64,000 nt of DNA. It comes from Escarpia spicata. Lineage: Eukaryota > Annelida > Polychaeta > Sabellida > Siboglinidae. Under the pieces are notes generated by a model. That model was not told where the DNA came from and searched no databases. It saw nothing but the letters and a program-made list of their open reading frames with translations. Below, one piece after another: positions 35,736 to 44,249 of this stretch. The stretch's first letter is position 1. Each line of letters begins with the position of its first letter. A program made the translations under genes and the position numbers. The stretch is from NCBI GenBank assembly GCA_963995525.1, contig OZ023213.1, forward strand, positions 39,637,989-39,701,988, read 5' to 3'.

Positions 35736-38441
35736 TGATCGCCCATAGGTAGAGGCCGTTCGCGTCAAAGCCCACGACCGAGCGACACGGTCGCTCCCCG
35801 CCGCGTAGAACGGTTACGTCGGCCTCGTGATAGCGCGCGAAGATGATCGAGGGACCGCCGACGATCTGCGATTGTATGAGCTGGTGCAGGTCCTTCTTCG
35901 GCTCGTTGAAGAGCGTGAAGTGAATCGACAACGGGAGATCGTTGAACAGGTAGAGTAGCGTTAGACCCGGGACGCTGATGCCGTCTTTGAACATATCGAT
36001 GCGACGCTGCTGGTAGAAGGTGAACTGCTTGTCGACGGCCTCTAAAAACGGGACCACGTCTCGGTTGTTATACCAAACGAGGAAGTCCCGTAGCGTTGTC
36101 ATCCCTTCGTCGCGCCATACCGTCAGGCAACCCTCGTACGCCTCGGCGGAGATCCCTTCGCATTTCAGGTGGCTGTAGAACGCCTCCCGTGGCGGCAGTT
36201 CGCCGTCGTCTAGTTTTCCCAACGTGTCGACGTATTCGTAGGGAAAGTAGCCCTTCGTCACGCGACAGCCGTAAGCCTTCAGAAACTTATCGTAGCTGAA
36301 ACCGGGGGCCAGGTAGTTAGTGATGTCCAGGAACTTGAGCGTCTCCGTCGTCAGGCACATGAAATTGTTCTGGCGTAGATGCGTCCTCAGGCGATCGGCG
36401 AGTACGGTGTACGGGGACTCGGCACCGCCCGCGTCGTCGGCAGCAGCGGCTCGCCATTCGGCGTCGAGCGCATCGATCGCTTCGAAGGTTCGGTCGTACG
36501 ACGGTCGCAGAGCCGCGCACGCCGCTTCGCTCACGGCCTCCAGGGCGACGATCAGGCGCCGCGCTAGGTCGTTCGAATCGCCGGTCGTGACGAAGCATTG
36601 CGCCGCCTCGTGTCTGGGGACGTTCGAGGCGATACTCACGCTGAGTAGTTCGTGCCGGGCTATCCACCGGCATTTGGGGCTGTCCGCCGGCAGGTCGCTG
36701 TCGTGGAAGTAGCACTCGAAATCGAATGTCGCTCTGTACGGGTAGTAGCGGAGGTGGTCGGCCACGCAGATACCCTCATCGTCCAACTGTTGAAACACGG
36801 ACGGCTTCGGACGGTAGACGCCGCCGGGGTAGACGTGGCGAACGCCACCCTTATACGCCGCTTCGTGCCTCCGTAGTTTATAGGCGGTTCGCCACAACGA
36901 TTCACCGCACTTACTGCATAGGTACGATTGCGTATACCGCGCGACGTTGGGGATATACAAATAATGAGTGTCGTATAGATTGACGTTCATGGTAGTGGGG
37001 TACCGGTAGAGGGAACGCCGGATCAATTCGGCGGTCGATCCCCCCGTCGCCGACGTGGGTTCCATCAGTCGATACACGACGACGTTGGTTTCGAAGCATG
37101 TCTCCACCCGGTCGAGGTCGTTCAGCGGCACGCCGGCGAACGCGTAGGGACTCACCTCGCCGCCGCTGTAGTCGGCGTAGAGCCGTAAGGCGGGCGCCGT
37201 CAAACGGGTGGCGTTTACTACGGCAGCCGTGGCCGTAGCGGCTAGTAGTAGTCTTCTTTTGTGCAGGGCCAGGCAACGGAAGAGGCATAAATTGTCGGTG
37301 TACGGCTTACCGTATCGGTCTTTCGCGAGCACGACGATCGTCTTGCTCGTGTACAGGTAGGCGGGAAGTTGAGCTTTCAGACACCCGATAGGATGATGGA
37401 TGATGGCATTGAGAAAGTAGGTAACGTTTGTTACCAATTCGACGACCCACCCCGAGTCGGGTCGTTGCATTATCACGTATTGAAGAACGTCGGGTTGTCG
37501 AACGGCGTCGAGGAAGCGGTCGAACTAGGCGGCGTCGGTAACGAGCATCGGGGCTTCGAGGAAGCGGCCGCAACAATTACAAGATGTGTGATAATACCGG
37601 AAACGTCCCGTATCTTTGTGTCGTAACACAAACCCAAAACTTAAGTTGATCTTAAACGCCTGAGTTTGTTCCGCGAACATTTGTCTTAGTCGGGGTTCGA
37701 GGACGGCCGTGTCCACGCAATCGGTCAGTTGATAATTGTATCTCGACTGGATAGGGCCAAGGAATGTAGACGTCCGTATACTAGACCAGTGCTCTTGCAC
37801 GGTACGCCGTAGACCGGCCGACCACGCCGCCTCCTCCCCTTCATCGTCATCGGGCTGTGGTGGTGGTGGTGGTGGCGGTGGCGGTGGTGGTACTACCCTT
37901 TTTTCAGTGCCGCAGGATTTCGAAATTCTCAAATGTCTCAACATATCACAACGACGAACAAACGCTTTACCGCATTTCGGGCAGGTACCCTCATCCCGAA
38001 TTCCGCTAGCGCATTTCTTTACATGTTTTGTTAGTCCACTACGAAAGGTATACTTCCGATCACAATTTGGGCATTGGTGTTGCTGCTGCTGCTTACACGT
38101 ATTTCCCACCATTCTAACGACGACTCGATGCGACGCTGCTGGTAGAAGGTGAACTGCTTGTCGACGGCCTCTAAAAACGGGACCACGTCTCGGTTGTTAT
38201 ACCAAACGAGGAAGTCCCGTAGCGTTGTCATCCCTTCGTCGCGCCATACCGTCAGGCAACCCTCGTACGCCTCATCCCGAATTCCGCTAGCGCATTTCTT
38301 TAAATGTTTTGTTAGTCCACTACGAAAGGTATACTTCCGATCACAATTTGGGCATTGGTGCTGCTGCTGCTGCTACTGCTGCTTACACGTATTTCCCACC
38401 AAACTAACGACGACTCGATTGCATACGGGGCAAACAGGCAT
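35722..38441 (-). pseudogene. Protein-primed-type DNA polymerase B, N-terminal half with zinc fingers (truncated, rearranged)
   Basis: Read leftward: zinc-binding motifs (CPNCDRKYTFRSGLTKH, CPKCGKAFVRRCDMLRH), a polyproline and acidic linker, FKINLSFGFVLRH, an in-frame TAG at 37525-37527, then SGWVVELVTNVTYFLN. The exonuclease motifs are FDFECYF (Exo I), FLDITNYLAPG (Exo II) and YNNRDVVPF (Exo III). The frame ends at 35722 just after palm motif A (GFDANGLYLWA); motifs B and C and the thumb are absent. At 38113-38441 a chimeric duplication adds a copy of 35998-36146 and a second zinc-finger copy, with an outer ATG at 38441 (MPVCPVCN) and a TAG in a glutamine run. Confidence 0.9.
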
Positions 38442-38706
38442 GATGTTGCAGCGAGCAACGCCAAACACGTTCTTAGTTGAAACGAAGCTCTACACTACCT
38501 ATATACGGGTGGTGGTGGTGGTGGTGGTGGTTACTACCGCTAGGGCTACTGTTTACCAGGTTGACACGGCTGCTGCGATCTTTGACCTAGTTACGGTGAG
38601 ACGGAACGGTGGAGCTAAAATTAGCGTGCCTACGGTGAGTGCGTGTATGCTGCAGCCTTTATTACAGGCGAAGTATAGGAATGGGTTGCAGGAGGGATTT
38701 TCGTAA
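38440..38706 (+). CDS. Small ORF divergent from PolB (unknown)
   Basis: 88 aa starting MMLQRATPNTFLVETK; its start codon overlaps the outer PolB start by two bases on the other strand. It has a run of eight Val from a GTG repeat and ends QAKYRNGLQEGFS. No recognisable domain. It is the only plus-strand frame in this part of the element. Confidence 0.4.
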   Translation: MMLQRATPNTFLVETKLYTTYIRVVVVVVVVTTARATVYQVDTAAAIFDLVTVRRNGGAKISVPTVSACMLQPLLQAKYRNGLQEGFS

Positions 38707-39059
38707 TAGTAAACAAGAGCGTTTATACGTTTTCAACGTTTTATTAAGCGTCATACAACAAGCAACGTGCTTTATTAAGCACCAACATATTCGAATAAGC
38801 AGGCGAATTTTTCTATTAAAGTTTTCTCCATTAAAGTTCGTTTTATTAAGCGATATTCATCAGAGTGTCAAGCGTGCTTTATTAAGCACCAACATAGTAG
38901 AATAAGCAGCAGGCGACTTTTTCTATTAAAGTTCTTCTTTTCGGATATATATTAAGCAGTAGTTTTTTTAATAATAAAGTTCTTAATGCAGTTAAACAAT
39001 GTTCGTAGATATATTAAGCAGCAGTTTTCTCCATTAAAGTTCATTTTATTAAGCAATAT
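38707..39059. promoter_or_regulatory. AT-rich intergenic region with repeated TTTATTAAGC motif
   Basis: TTATTAAGC or ATATTAAGC occurs about eight times, and CATTAAAGTT/TATTAAAGTTC about five times, between two convergent ORFs. Partial direct duplication is visible (GTGCTTTATTAAGCACCAACATA at two places; only its core repeated motif is counted). It may be a bidirectional 3'-end region, a replication element or a regulator array. No gene. Confidence 0.5.
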
Positions 39060-39821
39060 TCAGAGTCCGGCTCTTCTCAGCAAGTAGACCGTTACCGCAG
39101 CCTCCAGCCTCGCGTAGTTGAAGGGGCTGGTCCAGTCGGTCTCGAGTAGCCAAGCGGTTACCCGTTTCACGAGTTCGGGTTCAGCTTTTCGATCCGCGTG
39201 GGGAGCGCATTGGTCGTGTAGATTCAATACCATGCGCGTCAGGCACGGGATTAACGAACGATCCAGGTAGGAGGCCAATACGGATCGGTAGAAACGATCG
39301 CACTTGTCGCTCGCATCCGTGAACATTAGCCGATAGTGTCGGCTAGGTCGCCCGGCTCGTTACCCCTGTATATGCACGAACGGGCATCCTTCGTCGGCCT
39401 CGCACTCGCCGCAGTAACGTCGGGCGCGTCCGAGTACGGTTTCCCCGACCGCCTCGGCAAAATTTTTCATCAGATTTTTCATCAGATCCCCGTCCCGCGA
39501 TCTTAAGAAGAGCGGCGGCTCGTAAAGCGGTAGCTGCGGTGACGACTGGCCGGTCCCGGGTCGCGCGTTCGAGGACACCGATGAGATTATTATGGTAGGT
39601 TGCGACTCCGGCACGACCGGGTATAGGCTCGCGTACGTTGGCGGTGCCGGTGGCGACGCTGTCGAGTTCGAATACGACGGCTGGCAAGCGGCTAGCGTCG
39701 GCTGATAGGTAGGCGCCTCCAACAAGGGCGTCCATAGAGCGACGGCGGCCTCGAGCACGGCGAGGGGTGTTGGGTCCTCCGCCTTGACGGGGCAGCCGCC
39801 GTCCATCGGCGGGGCACTCAA
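39060..39821 (-). CDS. Unknown Polinton gene, probably one gene split by a stop
   Basis: The upstream part (39821-39360) is Pro/Ser-rich and ends in a Cys-rich patch (YCGECEADEGCPFVH), then stops. A second frame starts at ATG 39326 (MFTDASDKCDRFYRSVLASYLD) and runs to 39060 with helical, leucine-rich character. The 33-nt gap suggests one broken gene, or two small genes. No domain recognised. It lies between the RPA-like gene and PolB in the minus-strand block. Confidence 0.5.
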
Positions 39822-39911
39822 AGCCTCGGCGATTATACGATCGAGTGCCTGCGACGGCTGCTCGTCGATGTCCTACAGCACAAAAGCGAAGCTTTAGCGG
39901 GGAATACGATT

Positions 39912-40640
39912 TTACTCGTCGTCGTCGTCGTCGTCGCTTTTCTTACTCACACTCCGAGCGGTGTACGTCGACAGGGGTCCCCACGATGTCTTTCGTACGG
40001 TGATCGCCTCGATGACCGTACCGACGAGCTGTAGGATGGTATCACGCAGTTTTTCGGGGGTCATCGAGGCAAGATAGTCGGCCTTGTAGGAGACGAGGCC
40101 GGACATCACATTGTCGAATAGGCTGAGCCAGAGTTCGTCAGTCCCCTCCGGGTCTTCCCTCACCATCATTCGGACCGAAAAATTATGTTTCGGCACGCTC
40201 TGTACCCCGTGGGATAAACACACCTTAGACCCGCTCACCGATCGAAACACCTTACGACGACACTGGGTACAGCCCTCGTACGTGCACTTACTTCTCCACG
40301 CAATAGCGGAGACCCTCACGTCTGTCGCTAGCGAATAGAGACCGTCTTCCGCCTGTAGGAGATCGCTTACACTCACCGAGGGTGGTACGTAGAGTAACGG
40401 TGGTGGCGACGACGCCTTGGCCGGCTCCTCGACGACCGCGACGCTAGGCTCGGTGACCGCTGCTACGGGCGCGCAAATGCCGGCAACGACGGGCAACGCC
40501 TGGGTTACGGGTGCGCAGATGCCGGCAACGACGGGCGACGCCTGAGCTGTTGTAACCGTCGCTGCTGTCGGCTTTGCCTTCTTCTTTCGCTTAATAGGCG
40601 GTGGGGCCGTCACGACTAGGTCTTTCGCCGCTTGAGACAT
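39912..40640 (-). CDS. RPA1-like single-stranded DNA-binding protein (zinc-ribbon OB-fold)
   Basis: 242 aa, intact. An Ala/Pro/Val-rich N-terminal half has a Lys patch (IKRKKKAKP). From residue ~105 the pattern fits the C-terminal DNA-binding domain of RPA1: CTYEGCTQCRRKVF, about ten residues, VCLSH (zinc ligands Cys, Cys, Cys, His), a beta strand FSVRMMV, then LWLSLFDNVMSGLV and helix DYLASMTPEKLRD. RPA's equivalent is a four-Cys ribbon followed by W-V-T-x-F and an ILG helix. It ends in an Asp run, as phage SSBs do with acidic tails. It probably coats DNA during PolB-driven strand displacement. Inferred by pattern only. Confidence 0.6.
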   Translation of the reverse strand: MSQAAKDLVVTAPPPIKRKKKAKPTAATVTTAQASPVVAGICAPVTQALPVVAGICAPVAAVTEPSVAVVEEPAKASSPPPLLYVPPSVSVSDLLQAEDGLYSLATDVRVSAIAWRSKCTYEGCTQCRRKVFRSVSGSKVCLSHGVQSVPKHNFSVRMMVREDPEGTDELWLSLFDNVMSGLVSYKADYLASMTPEKLRDTILQLVGTVIEAITVRKTSWGPLSTYTARSVSKKSDDDDDDE

Positions 40641-41380
40641 GACTGAGGAGGAGAAGAATAAACGACGTTAAGACAGCGAAAACCGGGTGAATACATAGAC
40701 GCTCTTAGCCTAACTACTTATAAGAACGCGGTGAATAGCGCGCGTGCGTTCGAACACGGATACCGCAAAACAGCCGAGCCTGGCAAGGTTATTGAAAATA
40801 CAAAAAAGGGCTCGGTTATGGAGTGCACAAACGGTGCGTTGCTTTTATAGAGTATTATTTTCGAATATATGTTTACCATAAGATTCTCCAGTCCTTACAG
40901 TCCCTTATAGATCGTTTATTTTATACTTTTAAGCTTTTATTTAAAAAAATTAACATTACGCAACCCGTCTACGTGACGAGGCCTACGTGCCCCTCGTCAG
41001 GCGTTTATAGACACGCCTACAGCAAGCGGCGTAAACAACATTCCGTTACAAGTCGTTTATGGAAGTACACGGCATTTTTCGACTAGTCTAAACCGCGAGA
41101 GATTCACGAACGGTACGTAACTACCGGTCTCCCTTTTAACATTTACGCAATATTCCTTCTATACGCGCAGTTTCGTTTTAATATTTAAGCGATATTTACA
41201 AAACTACTGTTCCCTTCGATAACTAAACTACCGCCGCCGTGGGACTATTTCGTTGTATATTTTATTATTTAAACGGTAGAATTTACGACCTTTTTTAACC
41301 ACTGTGGGATTATTTCGTTGTATATTTTATTATTTAAACGATAGAGTTTACGACTTTTTTTCTTACAGAACAAAGGAGCT
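40641..41380. promoter_or_regulatory. Intergenic region of the Polinton with a duplicated AT-rich block
   Basis: No convincing gene. A small plus-strand frame at 40823-41086 (87 codons) lacks recognisable features. A ~60-bp block (GGGA[CT]TATTTCGTTGTATA..., TTATTTAAACG, TTTACGAC) is repeated at about 41239-41295 and 41302-41358, just before the ORF at 41381. It ends in a pyrimidine run with TTACAG, resembling a splice acceptor or leader boundary. Between divergent genes this is the likely promoter region. Confidence 0.45.
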
Positions 41381-41893
41381 ATGATAGCATCACCGGGTTT
41401 TACTACCCTCAGCGGCCCTTACATAGGCCGTGGTGTTACGACGCGTGTTGAAACACCGCGATGGACTGGCGCTGGCCGAGGCGATACGCGTCACCCACCA
41501 CCCGCTGTTAGCCGGGGCATATCCCAGCCTGGCGTCGGACGAGGCGCGCCGCGACAGGCGCCTCCTGTTACGTTACCCCCACCGCCGCCGTCGCCACAAC
41601 ACTCGGACGATGCACCCGCTGCGGCCGCCGGCCGGGACACGTGGCTACCTCCACCACCGCCGCCGCTGTATCGGCGCCGCGCGTTACCGGCCGCTCTCAC
41701 AGGGGTCGTGCCTGGCATACGATGCCCCACTCAACAGCAGCGCGTAGCCGGCCGTGGCTCGGTACTCGCCGCCAACGATCCGCCACCTCGTCGACATGCA
41801 CAGATTGGAGACGGTTTCGGGGCCTATACGGGTCCCTCTCTAGGCTATCACGGCGGTGGCCCACCTAGGGCTTACGGCATACGGTGGGCCTGA
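41381..41893 (+). CDS. Pro/Gly/Arg-rich ORF near the right end (unknown)
   Basis: 170 aa. Low complexity, with GRG and polyproline tracts and an end rich in Gly and aromatic residues (GFGAYTGPSLGYHGGG). Probably disordered. Preceded by the duplicated AT-rich block and a TTACAG site. Function unknown. Confidence 0.45.
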   Translation: MIASPGFTTLSGPYIGRGVTTRVETPRWTGAGRGDTRHPPPAVSRGISQPGVGRGAPRQAPPVTLPPPPPSPQHSDDAPAAAAGRDTWLPPPPPPLYRRRALPAALTGVVPGIRCPTQQQRVAGRGSVLAANDPPPRRHAQIGDGFGAYTGPSLGYHGGGPPRAYGIRWA

Positions 41894-42095
41894 TATTATT
41901 ATGAGATATGTTAAATACCTATAGTATAGTATAATACAATAGTTTGATCACCGTCTCTTTGCCTGTGTTCACAACACCGTTATTATCCGTTTGAGCTCTA
42001 TATTCCAACTAGTTGTCCTGAATCCACTATAAATACAACTTCAGCTTAACAATACCCTTATTAGAAAACGAACTTACATCTACCTAGGTTACGGT

Positions 42096-42269
42096 ATGAA
42101 TAATACAGTAGCGTTATTCTCCAATTCAGACCAGCGTCGTTCTATGTTATACGCGACTGGACTTTGGACGCCTGTTAACAATTACGCTTGGCGTCGCCTC
42201 AACAACAACAACAACACCGGAGCCCCGCCTACAACTAGACCACGCGTCATACCGGCTACAGGTTTGTAA
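42096..42269 (+). CDS. Small Asn-rich ORF (unknown)
   Basis: 57 aa from ATG 42096 to TAA 42269: MNNTVALFSNSDQRRSM, then ATGLWTPVNNYAWRRLNNNN and a Pro/Thr end. Too short to judge. It is the last frame before the right inverted repeat, and AT-rich sequence precedes it. Confidence 0.3.
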   Translation: MNNTVALFSNSDQRRSMLYATGLWTPVNNYAWRRLNNNNNTGAPPTTRPRVIPATGL

Positions 42270-42289
42270 AAGGGAGCGAACGAACACCT

Positions 42290-42791
42290 ACACACGCGGC
42301 TAGCATAACCACCAGAAGGCTTAGTATAACCACCACTAGGGGCGCGCTACCACTTATCATAACAAGCATAGTCGCTAGGGGCGCACTACCACTTATCATA
42401 GCAAGTATAGTCGCTATGGGGCAGCGGTGTAATGGAGCATTGATTAATTAATTAATTAATTAATTAGCAAGTATAGTCGCCAGGGGTGTACTACCACTTA
42501 GGGCGCTACCACTTATCATAGCAAGTATAGTCGCTAGGGGGCAGCGGTGTAATTAATGGAGCATTGGCGCCATACTAATTAGTGACACTCATCAATCATA
42601 CTTTTTTTATAAGTAAGCTCTCAAAAGCCAATTAAGATAACACGTTTTTTATAAGTAGATTTTTTTGACAGGTCATCAATCATTCATTTTTTATAAGTAG
42701 GAATCCATTTGGCGTGGCTGATCCACAAATCCTTTGATCTCCTTTGATCTTCGACGCTGTCTATGTGGTCCTGCCGCCCCTACCTACTACT
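42290..42791 (-). repeat. Polinton right terminal inverted repeat, internally expanded
   Basis: Ends ...TACTACT, the complement of the left start. The outer ~250 bp match the left copy. Inside, the segment CTAGCGACTATACTTGCTATGATAAGTGGTAG recurs about four times with a (TTAA)n-type run, against a single copy on the left, so the right repeat has grown by local duplication. Confidence 0.88.
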
Positions 42792-42797
42792 CACATG
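42792..42797. repeat. Polinton target-site duplication, right copy
   Basis: CACATG, identical to 28564-28569. Confidence 0.9.
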
Positions 42798-43061
42798 GTC
42801 GCGAATGATGACCACCCAGCTACACCAGAAGGTTGGAGCGATGTCGCGATTGCACCTCCCATTGTCGTGACATCCGAGCCAGAGCCTGTAGTGGTCGATC
42901 CGGTTGATCCGGTCGATCCAGTAGGTCATGGAGGGCAAACAGAACAAGCACTCAAGGCACCTAACGGGTTAGGGTCACCAACACCGATTGTCCTTCAGTC
43001 GCCAGCTGCTGTCAGATGTTCATCACGAGCTATCAAACCTGTTGTTAAGTTGAATTTGTGA
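42798..43061 (+). pseudogene. C-terminal end of the gypsy polyprotein
   Basis: Read in the frame that joins VDHM at 28558-28569, the sequence runs NDDHPATPEGW, a Val-Asp-Pro repeat (VDPVDPVDPV) and RCSSRAIKPVVKLNL to a stop, typical of gypsy Pol tails (R-S-x-R-x-x-K-P). The Polinton separates it from the integrase. Confidence 0.8.
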
Positions 43062-43134
43062 TTATTCACCCAGTTACTCTTAGTATAAGCTTGCTATATT
43101 AGTCGCAGATGGTTCTTTAGAATAGTTCTATTTT

Positions 43135-43146
43135 AAGGTGGAGAAA
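43135..43146 (+). promoter_or_regulatory. Polypurine tract of the gypsy element
   Basis: AAGGTGGAGAAA directly before the 3' LTR, the usual plus-strand primer site. Confidence 0.7.
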
Positions 43147-43309
43147 TGTTGTATATTTATGTAACGGGTACTAGTTGTAAGTATCCGTCCGTGTTTTGTA
43201 CCGTTTCTGCTATACATACCAGAGGACTCTGGGATACCGCCAACCTCGTGTAGTTGATTACTATTCGTAATCTGTCTCCTTAAACATGCAAACTTCACAA
43301 TACACAACA
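43147..43309 (+). repeat. 3' LTR of the gypsy element
   Basis: 163 bp, same ends and order as the 5' LTR with about ten differences and two tiny indels. Confidence 0.9.
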
Positions 43310-43563
43310 AGTATCTTCGAAGTGGTTGTGAAGATTCTGGTGCTGTGGTACCTGGCCGTCCATATATATATATATATATATTATAAAATATTACATAAAA
43401 TGAAAGGCTAACTAAAGCTTAACATATACTTTAACTGACGAATATACATCCATAAATTTAGATCCAGGGGCAGTGCCCCCTTGCACCCCGCAGGCACCAA
43501 TTGCGTAGTTGAATCAAAGAAAACGAAACTTATTTAAATTGTGATAATAGTCCACCTATCATC

Positions 43564-44200
43564 ATGTACACACGAAGAAGCAGACACCCGGATGCTGGTG
43601 CATACTGCAGATGGTGTCACGCAAGGAAGACTGTCATGAGAAGAGTTGACACTGATGTTGTTGTGCTAGCCGTCAGTTTCGCTCGCAGACGTGGCTGTGA
43701 AAGTCCTGTGGTAGCGATCGGCACAGGGAAATCATTCCGATACGTCGATGCAACTGCTATTGCACACGGGCTTGATCTCGACAAGTGCTAGGCATGTCTT
43801 CCATGCACTGACCAGGTGTGATACAACATCGTGTTTCGTTGAAAGAAAAACGCAACGCTTTCAGTGCTGATCGAAAAGATTCCACCAACACAGGATGCCC
43901 TCATGCAACACCTGCTGTGAGTGGGCTACCAGGCTTGCCACGTCTAGGGGCCAGGCCCTTCTGAAAGCACCACACTTGCCCAGTCCATGCAGTAGACTTC
44001 GTCTGGACTCGAAAGGAGAACGTCTCAGAATGGGAGGTGCAGTTGATGACACTGCCACCTGCAGGCACAGCTTGCCATGCGATCATCAATTGTGGCTGCA
44101 CGAAAGCTGCAGAGGACAGTGTCTGTGTTTCAAAGCCAACCTGCGCTGCAAGCACAATGCTGTGCCAATGCGGCGGATGTCAGGGAGATGTGTGAAATGT
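43564..44200 (+). pseudogene. Broken ORF of the large transposon, right side (HEEADTR-type family, uncharacterised)
   Basis: VDTDVVVLAVSFARR, GTGKSFRYVDATAIA and LDLDKC (43564-43791) match an uncharacterised repeat-associated protein family of invertebrates whose members continue to a Cys-rich C-terminus. A later frame gives VWTRKENVSEWEVQ, CGCTK and CQCGGCQ (about 43990-44200). Several frame changes make it dead. It lies just inside the right arm, in line with being cargo of the large transposon. Family recognition is from memory. Confidence 0.5.
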
Positions 44201-44249
44201 TTTGAAATCGTTGCTGTATATTTCGAAGGTATAGGCATCATAATCTAAC

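Larger units (their letters stand above)
28570..42791. mobile_element. Polinton/Maverick (adintovirus-like) element, 14.2 kb
   Basis: Bounded by inverted repeats starting AGTAGT and by CACATG duplications. It carries the hallmark set: packaging ATPase, retroviral-type integrase, double-jelly-roll-type capsid, penton, protein-primed-type PolB and an adenain-like protease remnant. It is denser in genes and visibly more GC-rich than the flanks. Removing it with one CACATG copy rejoins the gypsy reading frame, which proves insertion into that element. It is disabled: stops or frame changes in integrase, membrane protein, penton, capsid and PolB, and truncated protease and PolB. Confidence 0.95.
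26370..43309 (+). mobile_element. Ty3/gypsy LTR retrotransposon, internally deleted and split by a Polinton
   Basis: LTRs at 26370-26535 and 43147-43309 (TGTTGTATATT...TACACAACA) flank Gag, protease and integrase sequence. The flanking 5-mers AATAT and AGTAT are consistent with a 5-bp target duplication carrying one mismatch. Without the Polinton the element is only about 2.7 kb, because reverse transcriptase and RNase H are missing. The two LTRs differ at roughly ten positions by eye. Confidence 0.85.

Noticed and set aside
36096..36983. Several Arg-rich plus-strand frames over PolB
   Set aside because: Shadows of the well-supported minus-strand polymerase in GC-rich sequence.
37736..38152. 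Plus-strand Gly/Cys-rich ORF
   Set aside because: Antisense of the polyproline linker and glutamine repeats of PolB.
41491..41730. Minus-strand Gly-rich frame opposite the Pro-rich ORF
   Set aside because: Mirror of the GC-rich plus-strand frame; low complexity and no independent support.
42744..43061. A separate gene beginning in the right inverted repeat
   Set aside because: Its first ~18 codons lie in the Polinton repeat; the rest is the gypsy Pol tail that continues the interrupted frame.
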